34,553 nucleotides of DNA from Gammaproteobacteria bacterium (GCA_011051685.1 DRKQ01000115.1:1-34553); one strand, 5' to 3'; shown: positions 1-7,312, counted from the first letter of the stretch. The notes: generated by a model not told the origin, from the letters alone. Made by a program: numbers and translations.

Positions 1-398
1 ATCTGCCGGATATGGACGGCAAGCGACATCGCCTGGCGGATTACCGCGGCAAGGTGGTGGTGCTGAATTTCTGGGCCACCTGGTGTCCGCCCTGCCGGGA
101 GGAGCTGCCCTCCATGGAGAAGGCGCATCGGTTGCTGGCCGGTGAAGATGTAAGGATCGTGGCCATCAACGTGGGCGAGGATGCGGATACCGTGTTTACC
201 TTTACCGCGGATTACCCCATGAGCTACGACGTGTTGCTGGACACGGATTCCAGCGTCATCAGGCAATATCCGGTAATCGGTCTGCCCACCACGCTGATCA
301 TCGATCCCCGGGGGCGTATCGTCTATCGCGCCGTGGGCAGCCGGGACTGGGCGGATGCGGGACTGCTCAAAACCCTCAGGAAGTTGTTGCGTCCATAG
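1..398 (+). CDS. TlpA/ResA-like thiol-disulfide oxidoreductase, 5' end missing
   Basis: This is the C-terminal part of a periplasmic thioredoxin-fold protein. The reading frame is open from the first bases (codons in phase with position 3), so the start and any signal peptide or membrane anchor lie outside the window. The visible part begins with a typical TlpA entry, LPDMDGK, followed by the strand NFWATWCPPCRE carrying the CxxC redox pair. A cis-proline loop follows (GLPTTLIIDPRG), as expected for the family. Such proteins reduce disulfides in apocytochromes c or other periplasmic targets, or protect against oxidative stress. It runs toward the PepSY gene, and the two stop codons are about 35 bases apart. 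The family assignment is firm; the substrate cannot be told from the sequence. Confidence 0.9.
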   Translation, partial: LPDMDGKRHRLADYRGKVVVLNFWATWCPPCREELPSMEKAHRLLAGEDVRIVAINVGEDADTVFTFTADYPMSYDVLLDTDSSVIRQYPVIGLPTTLIIDPRGRIVYRAVGSRDWADAGLLKTLRKLLRP

Positions 399-432
399 TG
401 GCAGACAACACCGCCTGCATCTGCAGCAGGTT

Positions 433-1236
433 TCAACGCCGCTGACGCCGCCACCACACCCAGACGCCGCTGAGGGCGAGCAGCAGCATGGCCAGCGCCG
501 CGGCATCCATCAGCCACACCCCCCAGTCGCCGAGAATGCGCCCGCTGTGCAGGTCAAGCAGGGTGCGTTCCAGGGTCAGGCCATGGCCGCGATAGCGGGC
601 GGCGAGGCGCTGGTAGATGGGCTCGGGCAGGGCTTGTGGCTGCTGCCAGGGTTTACCGCCGATCTCGGTGTGCTGCCAGTCGAGGAAGCTGTCGTCGGTG
701 GTGTAAAGGCCATGGGCTGCCTTGAGCACCAGCGCGCCGTTTTCCACGCCAATGTTTTGCAGCCCGGCAGGCAGGCCGCCGGCGTTGCCGATGCGCTCGA
801 TGGTTTCCCCCTCGGGGGTGAGCAGGATCAGTTCCCCCTCGCGGGCGATGACAAAGACCTCGCCCAGGGTCACGGCGCCACGCAGGGCGCCGCCATTGCC
901 GGGCAGTTCCGTGATCTTGTCCGCGGAGGCGAGATAGACCCGTTCCCCCAGTTGCACCACCCAGTGGTCATCCACGCGGTAGGCATCACCGGCGGCGGGG
1001 GCGCGGATGCCGTACCAGTCCAGCAGCAGGCGGTTCTGCACATAGGACTTGTCCAGGCCGAGGCCGTGGCCGTGATTGATGATAATCCCCGTAACGGTAA
1101 GCAGGATGACGAACAGGGCCACGGTAACACCGATACGCCGGTGCCAGGCATACCACACGCGTAGCGGCACCCGGGGAGGTGGCGGGCGGTGCACCGGTAC
1201 CTGCGGGGGGGCGGGGGGATGGGGTTTCGATTTCAT
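433..1236 (-). CDS. PepSY-associated transmembrane protein
   Basis: A 267-residue inner-membrane protein. A proline-rich cytoplasmic N-terminus (to about residue 25) precedes a first membrane helix with the PepSY-TM signature WYAWHRRIG and the motif NHGHGL. A periplasmic domain of roughly 140 residues follows. A second helix near the C-terminus is preceded by DLHSGRILGDWG and ends VWVWWRRQRR. These His-containing motifs are typical of PepSY_TM proteins, some of which are ferrisiderophore reductases or partners of flavin-binding proteins. It is the last gene of a leftward operon, starting 9 bases after the FMN-binding gene stops, so they are very likely co-transcribed. Inference: it passes electrons across the membrane to the periplasmic flavoprotein or directly to ferric complexes. 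The exact role is not shown. Confidence 0.85.
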   Translation of the reverse strand: MKSKPHPPAPPQVPVHRPPPPRVPLRVWYAWHRRIGVTVALFVILLTVTGIIINHGHGLGLDKSYVQNRLLLDWYGIRAPAAGDAYRVDDHWVVQLGERVYLASADKITELPGNGGALRGAVTLGEVFVIAREGELILLTPEGETIERIGNAGGLPAGLQNIGVENGALVLKAAHGLYTTDDSFLDWQHTEIGGKPWQQPQALPEPIYQRLAARYRGHGLTLERTLLDLHSGRILGDWGVWLMDAAALAMLLLALSGVWVWWRRQRR

Positions 1237-1245
1237 GTTAGGTGG

Positions 1246-1782
1246 TTAGTTTTTTGCGCTATCCAGTTGCTGATCGAGAAACAGCGCCAGCCGCGCCAGC
1301 TTGGTGAGGGCGCGCACCGACAGGGTGGCGCCGGAGATGCCGTCGATGGGGCGGTCCAGTTGTTGGTCCGCGGTCAGCGTCGCGCCACTGAACTGGTCGC
1401 GGAAAAAGGCCTGCCGCACCTCGTCGCCCCGGCTCTCCCGGTACTCCAGCACGCGAATACTTTCCAGCCGGCTGTTGCCCTGGGCATCCCGCTTGACGAT
1501 CAGGCCCACGGTGATGGGTTTTTCCTTGCCGATTTCCTCCAGCACCCAGGCGCTGCGGCCGTCGCGCCGCCAGTAGCGGATGCGCAGGCGGTTCAGCTTG
1601 TGCCCCATGATCTTCTGCACTGCCGGGCGCAGTTTTTTGGTGATCCACAACACCTTGGGCTTGGGGGGATCACCGGCAAAGGCCTCGGCCACAAAGTCAC
1701 GCGGCGTCTGGTAGACGCCGCGTGCCAGGGCCAGTGAGCTGATCACCAGCAGGATAAAGATCAGGCTGAAACGAATTGGCAT
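1246..1782 (-). CDS. Periplasmic FMN-binding domain protein with SGAT flavinylation motif
   Basis: A 178-residue protein with an N-terminal signal sequence or anchor (hydrophobic residues 5-20, then ARGVY) and an FMN-binding domain from about residue 80 to 165. The motif DGISGATLS at residues 147-155 matches the site where ApbE attaches FMN to threonine in NqrC/RnfG-type domains; the predicted acceptor is T153. A second similar copy, DQFSGATL, lies at residues 129-136. The gene sits 9 bases after the porin stop codon and 9 bases before the PepSY start, in one operon. The likely role is an extracytosolic electron carrier working with the PepSY membrane protein. No ApbE flavin transferase is encoded in the window. 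It is not a full NqrC or RnfG, because it is short and the other subunits are absent. Confidence 0.85.
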   Translation of the reverse strand: MPIRFSLIFILLVISSLALARGVYQTPRDFVAEAFAGDPPKPKVLWITKKLRPAVQKIMGHKLNRLRIRYWRRDGRSAWVLEEIGKEKPITVGLIVKRDAQGNSRLESIRVLEYRESRGDEVRQAFFRDQFSGATLTADQQLDRPIDGISGATLSVRALTKLARLALFLDQQLDSAKN

Positions 1783-1791
1783 TGGATCCCG

Positions 1792-2991
1792 TCAGAATTG
1801 GTAACCGACGCCGAGGTTGATTCCCTGGAATTCATCCTTGCCGGCAGGCACGTCCTGTGTCTGGTAATCCGCCTTGATAACGACGTCGGGGTGGGGCCAG
1901 TAATTGACACCAATATTGGTTTGTGCGTATTCGCTGTCGGTGTTGTCACCGGCCTGATTATCCCACTGATTGTAGCGTGCAAACAAACCCAGTTTGGGGG
2001 TCACCTTGTAGGCGGGTTCGATGTACCAGCCGGTCTGCTCGTCGGCGCCAACGGCGGCGGGGCCCGTCCCTTCCAGGCTCCAGGTGGCGTACAGGGCGCG
2101 CAGGCCCATGGGGCCTTTCTGCCAGACCACGTGGGTCTCCAGCAGGGTGGCGCTGCCTGCGGTACTGTCGCTGCCCTGGGTGATATCCCCTTGTTGCTGC
2201 ACGGTGGCGGCCACTTCCAGGCCGGGCAGGCCGGTCCACTTGAGGCGCGCGGTGATGGCCGGGTCATTGGCGGCGGCTTCGCGCACGGCGTTGCGGCCCT
2301 TGCGTACGGCGTAGTTGATGGTTTTCGTACCAGACATAAGACCGGTTTCCAGGCCGGAATGCAGGGCCAGATCGTAGCTCAGGCCAGGCTGGATGCGTCC
2401 ACTGAGGCTCACGCCGCCTTCACGCCAGGTGGTGGGGATGATGTTTTTTTCCACCGGGTTGCGCTCCACGCCATAAAAGGTGGGGGGTTCGTGGGTCTCG
2501 TTGATGATGCCCGCGGGCACCAGGAAGATACCGGCGCGGCTGACGGTGTCGGGACCCAGGTCGAATTCCAGGTAGGCCTGTTCCATGGCCACTTCGCCAC
2601 CATCCTTGTCCGTCTGGGCGTGTTCCACTTCCAGTTCCGAGAAGAAGCGCACCTTGTCGTTGAATTCGTGGCCCAGGAAGATAATGAAACGGTGGAAGTC
2701 GATTTCCTTTTTATCGGCGCCGCCCGTGGTCTGGTTGGAGAGATTGCTGTAGTGCATCTCGCCATAGCCGCCCACGGTGGTGTTGCCGGAACTGCCGTGA
2801 CCACCGTCCTGGCCGCCCTGGCCTTCCAGCATGTCCAGGGTCAGCTCGAGTTTTTCCTTGACGGTATCGAGCTCATTTTTCAGGGTCTCCAGTTCGGGGT
2901 TGCCGGCGGCCAGGGCGTTGCCCGAGAGGGCGGCGGAGATCAGCAGGGCCAGAGCGGCGGGTTTTAGCAGGGAGGGTGTGCGGAGTTTCAT
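1792..2991 (-). CDS. Outer-membrane porin with N-terminal coiled coil
   Basis: A 399-residue outer-membrane beta-barrel protein. It begins with a clear Sec signal peptide (hydrophobic residues 9-22, cleavage near SGNALAA at 23-29). A short coiled-coil segment follows (about 30-58, ELETLKNELDTVKEKLE), then a Gly/Ser-rich linker and a barrel with alternating amphipathic strands, closing with GVGYQF (terminal phenylalanine, the usual BAM signal). Strand patterns such as DFHRFIIFLGHEF resemble OprO/OprP-type or short-chain porins. It is the first gene of the operon, with a good ribosome binding site (GAGGAA) before ATG 2991 and a Fur box 115-133 bases upstream. The context suggests a porin made under iron limitation to admit an iron complex or another ligand. 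The substrate is unknown. Confidence 0.85.
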   Translation of the reverse strand: MKLRTPSLLKPAALALLISAALSGNALAAGNPELETLKNELDTVKEKLELTLDMLEGQGGQDGGHGSSGNTTVGGYGEMHYSNLSNQTTGGADKKEIDFHRFIIFLGHEFNDKVRFFSELEVEHAQTDKDGGEVAMEQAYLEFDLGPDTVSRAGIFLVPAGIINETHEPPTFYGVERNPVEKNIIPTTWREGGVSLSGRIQPGLSYDLALHSGLETGLMSGTKTINYAVRKGRNAVREAAANDPAITARLKWTGLPGLEVAATVQQQGDITQGSDSTAGSATLLETHVVWQKGPMGLRALYATWSLEGTGPAAVGADEQTGWYIEPAYKVTPKLGLFARYNQWDNQAGDNTDSEYAQTNIGVNYWPHPDVVIKADYQTQDVPAGKDEFQGINLGVGYQF

Positions 2992-3105
2992 GGGGTTTCC
3001 TCTATAACAATGATTAAACGAACAATATTAATTGGATAGTGAGTAAGCGCATCATGGTGAAGTGGCACAGGGGGGGCGACCAAATCACCGTATTAATTAA
3101 CTGGC

Positions 3106-3124
3106 GCAAATGATAATCATTATC
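3106..3124 (-). promoter_or_regulatory. Fur box upstream of the porin operon
   Basis: The 19 bases gcaaatgataatcattatc match the classical Fur consensus GATAATGATAATCATTATC at 17 of 19 positions, and the core TGATAATCATTATC is exact. The site lies 115 bases upstream of the porin start, between that gene and a gene-free region, so it most likely represses the porin/FMN-binding/PepSY operon when iron is plentiful. The match is seen directly; the regulation is inferred. Confidence 0.85.
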
Positions 3125-3238
3125 ATATAGAAAAACAAGCCCTGTTTGGTGGGGAGGGACGGGGTGCCAGCAGCCGGCGCTTTAGGCAAGGGGTGAGCAT
3201 GCTCTGAGGTTGAAACGTGAACCCTCACCTTAACCCTC

Positions 3239-3301
3239 TTATGCCTTGTGGTGACGTGGTCAGTGGGTACTCCCAGTCTTGGGAGCACCCACAGGGCATA
3301 A
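3239..3301. repeat. Nested inverted-repeat element, 63 bases
   Basis: Outer arms TTATGCCTTGTGG (3239-3251) and its near-complement (3289-3301) match at 12 of 13 positions. Inside is a second inverted repeat, gtgggtactccca (3263-3275) and tgggagcacccac (3280-3292), with one mismatch. The inner arm partly overlaps the outer one, so the two folds may compete. There is no T-run to make it a simple terminator. It sits in a gene-free stretch next to two other palindromes. Confidence 0.6.
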
Positions 3302-3311
3302 AAAGGGGACA

Positions 3312-3329
3312 ATCGGCCGTACGGCCGAT
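3312..3329. repeat. Perfect 18-base palindrome
   Basis: The sequence atcggccgtacggccgat is its own reverse complement. It lies between the nested inverted repeat and the REP palindrome. Its role is unknown: it could be a protein binding site or part of a larger mobile repeat. Confidence 0.6.
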
Positions 3330-3381
3330 CAATGAGTCAACGCAAGATATCTCATAGTGCATCTATGCCATGCCAAATACG

Positions 3382-3430
3382 GTGGGAGCGCCTTTCCAGG
3401 CGCGATTCGCGCCTGGAAAGGCGCTCCCAC
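3382..3430. repeat. REP pair in perfect inverted orientation (BIME-like), copy A
   Basis: Two 24-base units, each beginning GTGGGAGC and containing the hairpin GCGCCtttccaGGCGC, face each other across one base (t3406), giving a perfect 49-base inverted repeat. The GTGG head followed by a foldback stem is the usual structure of REP sequences mobilised by RAYT (TnpA-REP) transposases. Near-identical units occur at 26634-26657 and 33141-33190. Confidence 0.85.
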
Positions 3431-3516
3431 ACGAGGATAAAGCCCTGTTGCATTTGTATTGAGACGATTATCGTTTGTTTGAGTAATTATGACACCACTG
3501 CGGCGTGTCATTGGTG

Positions 3517-4137
3517 TTAAAAGGCTCCGAGCAGTTGCCCTTTGATCGAGGTGGGGATTGCTTCGGGGAACAACAGACCTGCCACAAGCAGCCCCAGAAG
3601 AGAGAAAAACAGCAGCCAGGCCAGGCGGCGACCCCAGCGGGGAGGCGGCGGGGTGGGTGCTGGCTGAATGTCGGCGTTGGTGATGCTCTCCACTGGCGCG
3701 GGGGCCGGCTTGGGTTGTTTTACGCCCTCGACATTGAGGCCGGACATGCTCAGATCCCGGTAGCGCTGGAGCAAATCGGTGAGAGCGGTTTTAGGGGCAT
3801 CTGACTGGCTTGTCCAGTGCTGGGCGGCCTGCAGGCCGGCGCTGTAAATCTGCTCAATGAGTACATATCGTTTGTACAGTCGGGCATTGGATTCGATCAG
3901 CCCTACGGCATTGTCGGCGCTAAGGCCGAAGCGATCCTGCAGCAGTGTGCGTAGCGAGGCGAGGTAGGTTTTTTTCGGGGCCTTTAGGGCTTTGGCCAGG
4001 CCGATGGCGGCGCCGGTGAAAAAGGCCGTGGCCAGAATCAGGTGTACGGTGGAGGCGCAGATATCGCGCGTGGACAGTGTGCCGAGCTGATACTCGGCGA
4101 AGGCGCAGAGTTGGTCGTGGTGAGAGGGCTGGGTCAC
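3517..4137 (-). CDS. Unrecognised membrane protein with two hydrophobic segments
   Basis: I do not recognise this 206-residue protein. It has a hydrophobic stretch at about residues 30-49 (VHLILATAFFTGAAIGLAKAL) and a mainly helical soluble region to about 140. A proline-rich linker follows (about 142-167, including APTPPPPRWGRR), then a strong transmembrane helix (about 170-190) near the C-terminus. It starts with GTG only 7 bases after the stop of the upstream LysR gene, with a G-rich stretch in front, so it is probably translated from the same transcript. The tight spacing suggests a functional or regulatory link to the LysR/pirin locus, but nothing in the sequence gives a biochemical role. 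Confidence 0.7.
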   Translation of the reverse strand: MTQPSHHDQLCAFAEYQLGTLSTRDICASTVHLILATAFFTGAAIGLAKALKAPKKTYLASLRTLLQDRFGLSADNAVGLIESNARLYKRYVLIEQIYSAGLQAAQHWTSQSDAPKTALTDLLQRYRDLSMSGLNVEGVKQPKPAPAPVESITNADIQPAPTPPPPRWGRRLAWLLFFSLLGLLVAGLLFPEAIPTSIKGQLLGAF

Positions 4138-4144
4138 ACCCCCA

Positions 4145-5086
4145 TTAACGACAGTTGAGCAGGCCCTCTTGAATATCCGCCTGGCGGAGTTGTTCGAGGA
4201 ACCAATGCAGGGCCCTGCCCTGGTTGTCGCTGCGCCAGGCGGCCTGCAGCGGGGCTCGGGTGGACGCCGTCTCCACGGCTTTTACACATAACTCTCCGGC
4301 ATCGATGGCCGCCTGTGCCCAGTGGAGGGGCAGGTAGCCGACACCCAGGCCCTGGATTTGCGCGGCCAGCTTGCTGGCCATGTCCGGTACGGTGAGCACT
4401 TCCTGGCCGGTGAGCAGGCCGCTGCTGCGGGGCGGAAGGTGACGGGAGCTGTCGGCGATGGCCACGGCACGGTAGTTGAGTATATCGCTGCTGGGAATGG
4501 GTTCTTCGGCACTGGCCAGTGGGTGTCCGGGTGGGACGGCGAACACCATGGTGAATTCACCCAGGGAGAGGTGGCTGTAGCCTGCCCCTGCGGGGGCGTC
4601 TCCCGTGGCAATCACCAAGTCGGCACGACCGGATACCAGGGCGTCCCAGGTGCCCCCCAGTACCTCCCGTTGTAACTGTAATTGGGTACCCTTGCTTTGT
4701 GCTGTGGGGCAATCCTGGTCGTCTGGCCGGTGGACGCGATAAAAATCTGTCATCAGGGGGAGCAGGTTTTCGGCGGGAACCACTGTGTCCACGGCGATTC
4801 GCAGGTCGGCCTCCCAGCCGGTGGCGATACGTTTGACCTGATTTTCCAGGGTGTGGGCGGCCGAGAGCAAACGTCGGCCTTCTTCCAGTAACTTGTTGCC
4901 CGCCGGGGTGAGTATGGCGCGATGGCCGCTGCGATCGAAAATGGACGTGCCCAGATCCTGTTCCAGTTTTTGTACGGTGTAACTGATGGCAGAGGGTACC
5001 CGAAAGAGGGCCTCGGCGGCGGCGGCGAAACTGCCTCGTTGGTCGATGGCGTCCAGTACGTTGAGGGCATCCAGTGTGAGCTTCAT
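4145..5086 (-). CDS. LysR-family transcriptional regulator, YhaJ-like
   Basis: A 313-residue LysR regulator. Residues 1-65 form the winged helix-turn-helix (LNVLDAIDQRGSFAAAAEAL, then VPSAISYTVQKLEQDLG and LFDRSGH-type wing text). Residues 90-300 form the effector-binding domain. The N-terminal third strongly resembles E. coli YhaJ as I remember it, including DAIDQRGSFAAAAE, RVPSAISYT and FDRSGHR. In E. coli yhaJ lies next to the pirin gene yhaK; here the gene is divergent from a pirin gene across a 218-base spacer holding a T-N11-A site. It likely controls that pirin/nitroreductase operon in response to an aromatic or quinone-like compound. The family is certain; the effector is inferred. 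Confidence 0.92.
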   Translation of the reverse strand: MKLTLDALNVLDAIDQRGSFAAAAEALFRVPSAISYTVQKLEQDLGTSIFDRSGHRAILTPAGNKLLEEGRRLLSAAHTLENQVKRIATGWEADLRIAVDTVVPAENLLPLMTDFYRVHRPDDQDCPTAQSKGTQLQLQREVLGGTWDALVSGRADLVIATGDAPAGAGYSHLSLGEFTMVFAVPPGHPLASAEEPIPSSDILNYRAVAIADSSRHLPPRSSGLLTGQEVLTVPDMASKLAAQIQGLGVGYLPLHWAQAAIDAGELCVKAVETASTRAPLQAAWRSDNQGRALHWFLEQLRQADIQEGLLNCR

Positions 5087-5166
5087 GTGGTGGCCTGTGG
5101 TGATGTGAGTGATGGGTGTGTGATGAAATGTGTGACTGCACGTGAGTTGCTGAGGTGTGTTCGAAT

Positions 5167-5189
5167 ATTTTGATCAACTGGCGCAAAAT
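5167..5189. promoter_or_regulatory. Candidate LysR binding site (T-N11-A)
   Basis: ATTTTG at 5167-5172 and its exact complement CAAAAT at 5184-5189 are separated by 11 bases, the spacing expected for a LysR dyad (T-N11-A). It lies 81 bases from the LysR start and 116 bases from the pirin start, a suitable place to control both divergent promoters. Confidence 0.55.
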
Positions 5190-5304
5190 GTTCTGCTTTT
5201 TGTTGGCCGGGGTCAAGGCTAGGCTTACAGGCACACAAATCATGAGCCGACAGTGGCTCGTTCAATTTTGATTCATTCACTGGCCAGGCTGAAGGAGGCA
5301 AAAC

Positions 5305-5997
5305 ATGTTTGAACACAGACCCGCACAGGATCGTGGCCATAGCCAGCACCATTGGCTGGATAGTTGGCACAGCTTTTCATTCGCCGAATACGTGGATCCG
5401 GAACGCATGGGTTTTTCCGTGCTGCGGGTGATCAATGACGACCGGGTAGCGCCGGGCACGGGCTTCGCTACCCATGCCCATCGTGACATGGAAATCATCA
5501 GCGTCATCCTGCAAGGCACCATCGAGCACAAGGACAGCATGGGCAATGTCTTGCAACTGCATGCCGGCGATGTGCAGCGCATGAGTGCCGGCACAGGGAT
5601 CACCCACAGCGAATTCAATGCCTCAGCGGATGAGGAGTTGCGTTTTCTGCAGATCTGGATCCAGCCCAATCGGCAAGGTATTGAGCCGAGCTATGAGGAT
5701 CTGCAGCTGAGCGACAATGATGCCAAACTGCAGGTGCTGGCATCGCCGGACAGGCGTGATGGCTCCCTGTTGTTGCATCAGGATGCGGTGATGTTCGGCG
5801 GCAGCCTGAAAGCGGGAGAGGAACTGTCCCTGCCTCTGGGGGGGGTGCGGCGTTATTACCTGCATGTGATGAGTGGTGATATTTCCGTGGCGGATCATAC
5901 CTTGTCCGAGGGGGATGCGCTGAGCATGGAAAATGAACACGCGTTACACATCGTGGCAAACAATGAAGCAGAATTCTTGTTGTTCGATCTGCCCTAG
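5305..5997 (+). CDS. Pirin-family protein, YhhW-type (putative quercetin 2,3-dioxygenase)
   Basis: A 230-residue bicupin. The N-terminal cupin has the complete metal site: H57 and H59 in THAHRDMEI, H101 and E103 in GTGITHSEFN. These are the same residues and numbers I recall for E. coli YhhW, a quercetinase. Other family text includes GWLDSWHSF-like (HWLDSWHSFSFAEY), RVINDDRVAPG and EFLLFDLP at the end. A strong ribosome binding site (AAGGAGG) precedes ATG 5305. Pirins with intact ligands bind Fe(II) or another divalent metal and may oxidise flavonoid-like compounds or act as redox-sensing cofactors. It is followed 23 bases later by a nitroreductase gene and is divergent from a YhaJ-like LysR regulator, suggesting a response to aromatic or quinone compounds. 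Confidence 0.92.
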   Translation: MFEHRPAQDRGHSQHHWLDSWHSFSFAEYVDPERMGFSVLRVINDDRVAPGTGFATHAHRDMEIISVILQGTIEHKDSMGNVLQLHAGDVQRMSAGTGITHSEFNASADEELRFLQIWIQPNRQGIEPSYEDLQLSDNDAKLQVLASPDRRDGSLLLHQDAVMFGGSLKAGEELSLPLGGVRRYYLHVMSGDISVADHTLSEGDALSMENEHALHIVANNEAEFLLFDLP

Positions 5998-6020
5998 GGC
6001 CTGGAGAAAGGAGTATGACC

Positions 6021-6626
6021 ATGACCGAGAAGACCGCTGACACGATGGCGCCCATCGACCCGCTGATCGCCAGTCGTTGGAGCCCCCGAGCCTTTGATAC
6101 CCAAAAGGCAGTGGATGACGAGACGGTGCTGTCCCTGCTGGAAGCGGCGCGCTGGGCGCCGTCCTGCTTTGGCGATGAACCATGGCGCTTTGTAGTCTGT
6201 AATCGGGCTACGGACGAAACCGCCTGGCAAACAATGCTGGACTGTCTGGCAGAAAAGAATCAACTCTGGGCAGCACATGCCCCACTGCTGGTATTGGTGG
6301 CGAGTGTGCCCACCTTCAGTCACAATGGGAAGCCCAATCGCTGGAGTCAGTATGACACCGGCGCGGCCAGTGAAAATCTTTGTCTGCAGGCCACGTCCCT
6401 GGGGCTGGGTGCCCATCAGATGGGTGGCTTTGATGTGGACAAGACGCGCAAGGCATTCGGAATTCCCGCCGAGGTGGAACTGATGGCAGTGATTGCGGTC
6501 GGTTATCCGGGGAAACTTGAGGAACTGGTTGAAGAATTTCGTACCATGGAACAGGCCGGGCGAATAAGAAAACCCCTGGGCGAGGAATGCTTTCGCGGTG
6601 AATGGGGGAAACCGCTCTGCGGCTGA
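6021..6626 (+). CDS. Nitroreductase-family flavoprotein
   Basis: A 201-residue FMN-dependent nitroreductase-like protein. The N-terminal signature SRWSPRAFD and EAARWAPSCFGDEPWRFVV carry the FMN phosphate-contacting Arg/Ser positions. The central GAASENLCLQATSLGLGAHQMGG and the C-terminal VIAVGYPGK are typical of the family. I prefer ATG 6021 over ATG 6015, because the Shine-Dalgarno AAAGGAG (6007-6013) is 7 bases from 6021 but only 1 base from 6015. Family members reduce nitroaromatics, quinones or enones with NAD(P)H. Its position directly after a pirin gene under a LysR regulator fits detoxification of electrophilic aromatics. The specific substrate is unknown. Confidence 0.9.
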   Translation: MTEKTADTMAPIDPLIASRWSPRAFDTQKAVDDETVLSLLEAARWAPSCFGDEPWRFVVCNRATDETAWQTMLDCLAEKNQLWAAHAPLLVLVASVPTFSHNGKPNRWSQYDTGAASENLCLQATSLGLGAHQMGGFDVDKTRKAFGIPAEVELMAVIAVGYPGKLEELVEEFRTMEQAGRIRKPLGEECFRGEWGKPLCG

Positions 6627-6683
6627 TTGTGTTCTGTGTTTGTGCGGGGGGTGGTAGAGAGACATCAGGGTGGGATCAGTCAT

Positions 6684-7301
6684 ATGTATCATGGTGAACG
6701 CTTCAACAGTATCAGCCACCTGCTGGGCGCCGCTTTGGCCCTGGCCGGCCTGGTGGTGCTGGTTGTATTCGCCTCGCTGAAAGGTGACGTGTGGAAGATC
6801 GTGAGCTTCAGTATTTACGGGGCGAGCCTGTTTTTGTTGTACACCCTGTCCACGCTGTATCATTCACTGCGCGGCCGCGCCAAGCAGATCTTCATGAAGC
6901 TGGACCATGTGGCCATTTATTTGCTCATCGCCGGTACTTACACACCGCTGACCCTGGTCACGCTTCGTGGCGCCTGGGGCTGGACCCTATTCGGTATCGT
7001 CTGGGGCTTGGCGCTGTGTGGTATCGTGGTCGACACCTTGCACAAAGAGGGTTCCCGTCGCATTCAGATGGCCATTTATCTGTTGATGGGATGGCTGATC
7101 GTTATCGCCCTGTATCCGTTGGTGAACGCCCTGGCCATGGGTGGCTTGATGCTACTGGTGCTCGGTGGCCTGTTTTACACCGGTGGAATTGTCTTTTACG
7201 TGCTTGATGACCGCATCAGGCACGCCCATGGAATCTGGCACCTGTTCGTGCTGGCAGGCAGTATTTCCCACTACCTTATTATGCTGCTTTACGTGCTGTG
7301 A
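6684..7301 (+). CDS. Hemolysin III-family (PAQR-like) integral membrane protein
   Basis: A 205-residue protein with about seven membrane helices. It shows the family signatures near the start (GERFNSISHLLGAALALAG), in YTLSTLYHSLRG and LDHVAIYLLIAGTYTPLTL, and near the end (GIVFYVLDDRIRHAHGIWHLFVLAGSISHY). These conserved His, Ser and Asp residues resemble the metal site of PAQR receptors. I chose ATG 6684 rather than the upstream TTG at 6627, because the family normally begins a few residues before the NSISH motif. It follows the nitroreductase by 57 bases and may share its transcript. Despite the name, most members are not proven toxins; roles in membrane lipid homeostasis have been suggested. 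Confidence 0.9.
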   Translation: MYHGERFNSISHLLGAALALAGLVVLVVFASLKGDVWKIVSFSIYGASLFLLYTLSTLYHSLRGRAKQIFMKLDHVAIYLLIAGTYTPLTLVTLRGAWGWTLFGIVWGLALCGIVVDTLHKEGSRRIQMAIYLLMGWLIVIALYPLVNALAMGGLMLLVLGGLFYTGGIVFYVLDDRIRHAHGIWHLFVLAGSISHYLIMLLYVL

Positions 7302-7312
7302 ATGGCTGTACC

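Noticed and set aside
1798-2967. Long + strand frame opposite the porin gene
   Set aside because: The opposite strand encodes a porin with signal peptide and terminal F; this frame has no domain and is a codon-bias shadow.
3097-3312. 71-codon minus-strand frame over the Fur box and the nested palindrome
   Set aside because: It runs through the regulatory site and repeats, has no ribosome binding site and no plausible protein features.
3456-3476. Second Fur-like sequence (acgattatcgt)
   Set aside because: Only about half of the 19 consensus positions match and no gene start lies nearby.
5170-5186. FNR-like TTGATCAA near the pirin promoter
   Set aside because: Spacing does not fit TTGAT-N4-ATCAA; the ATTTTG-N11-CAAAAT dyad explains the region better as a LysR site.
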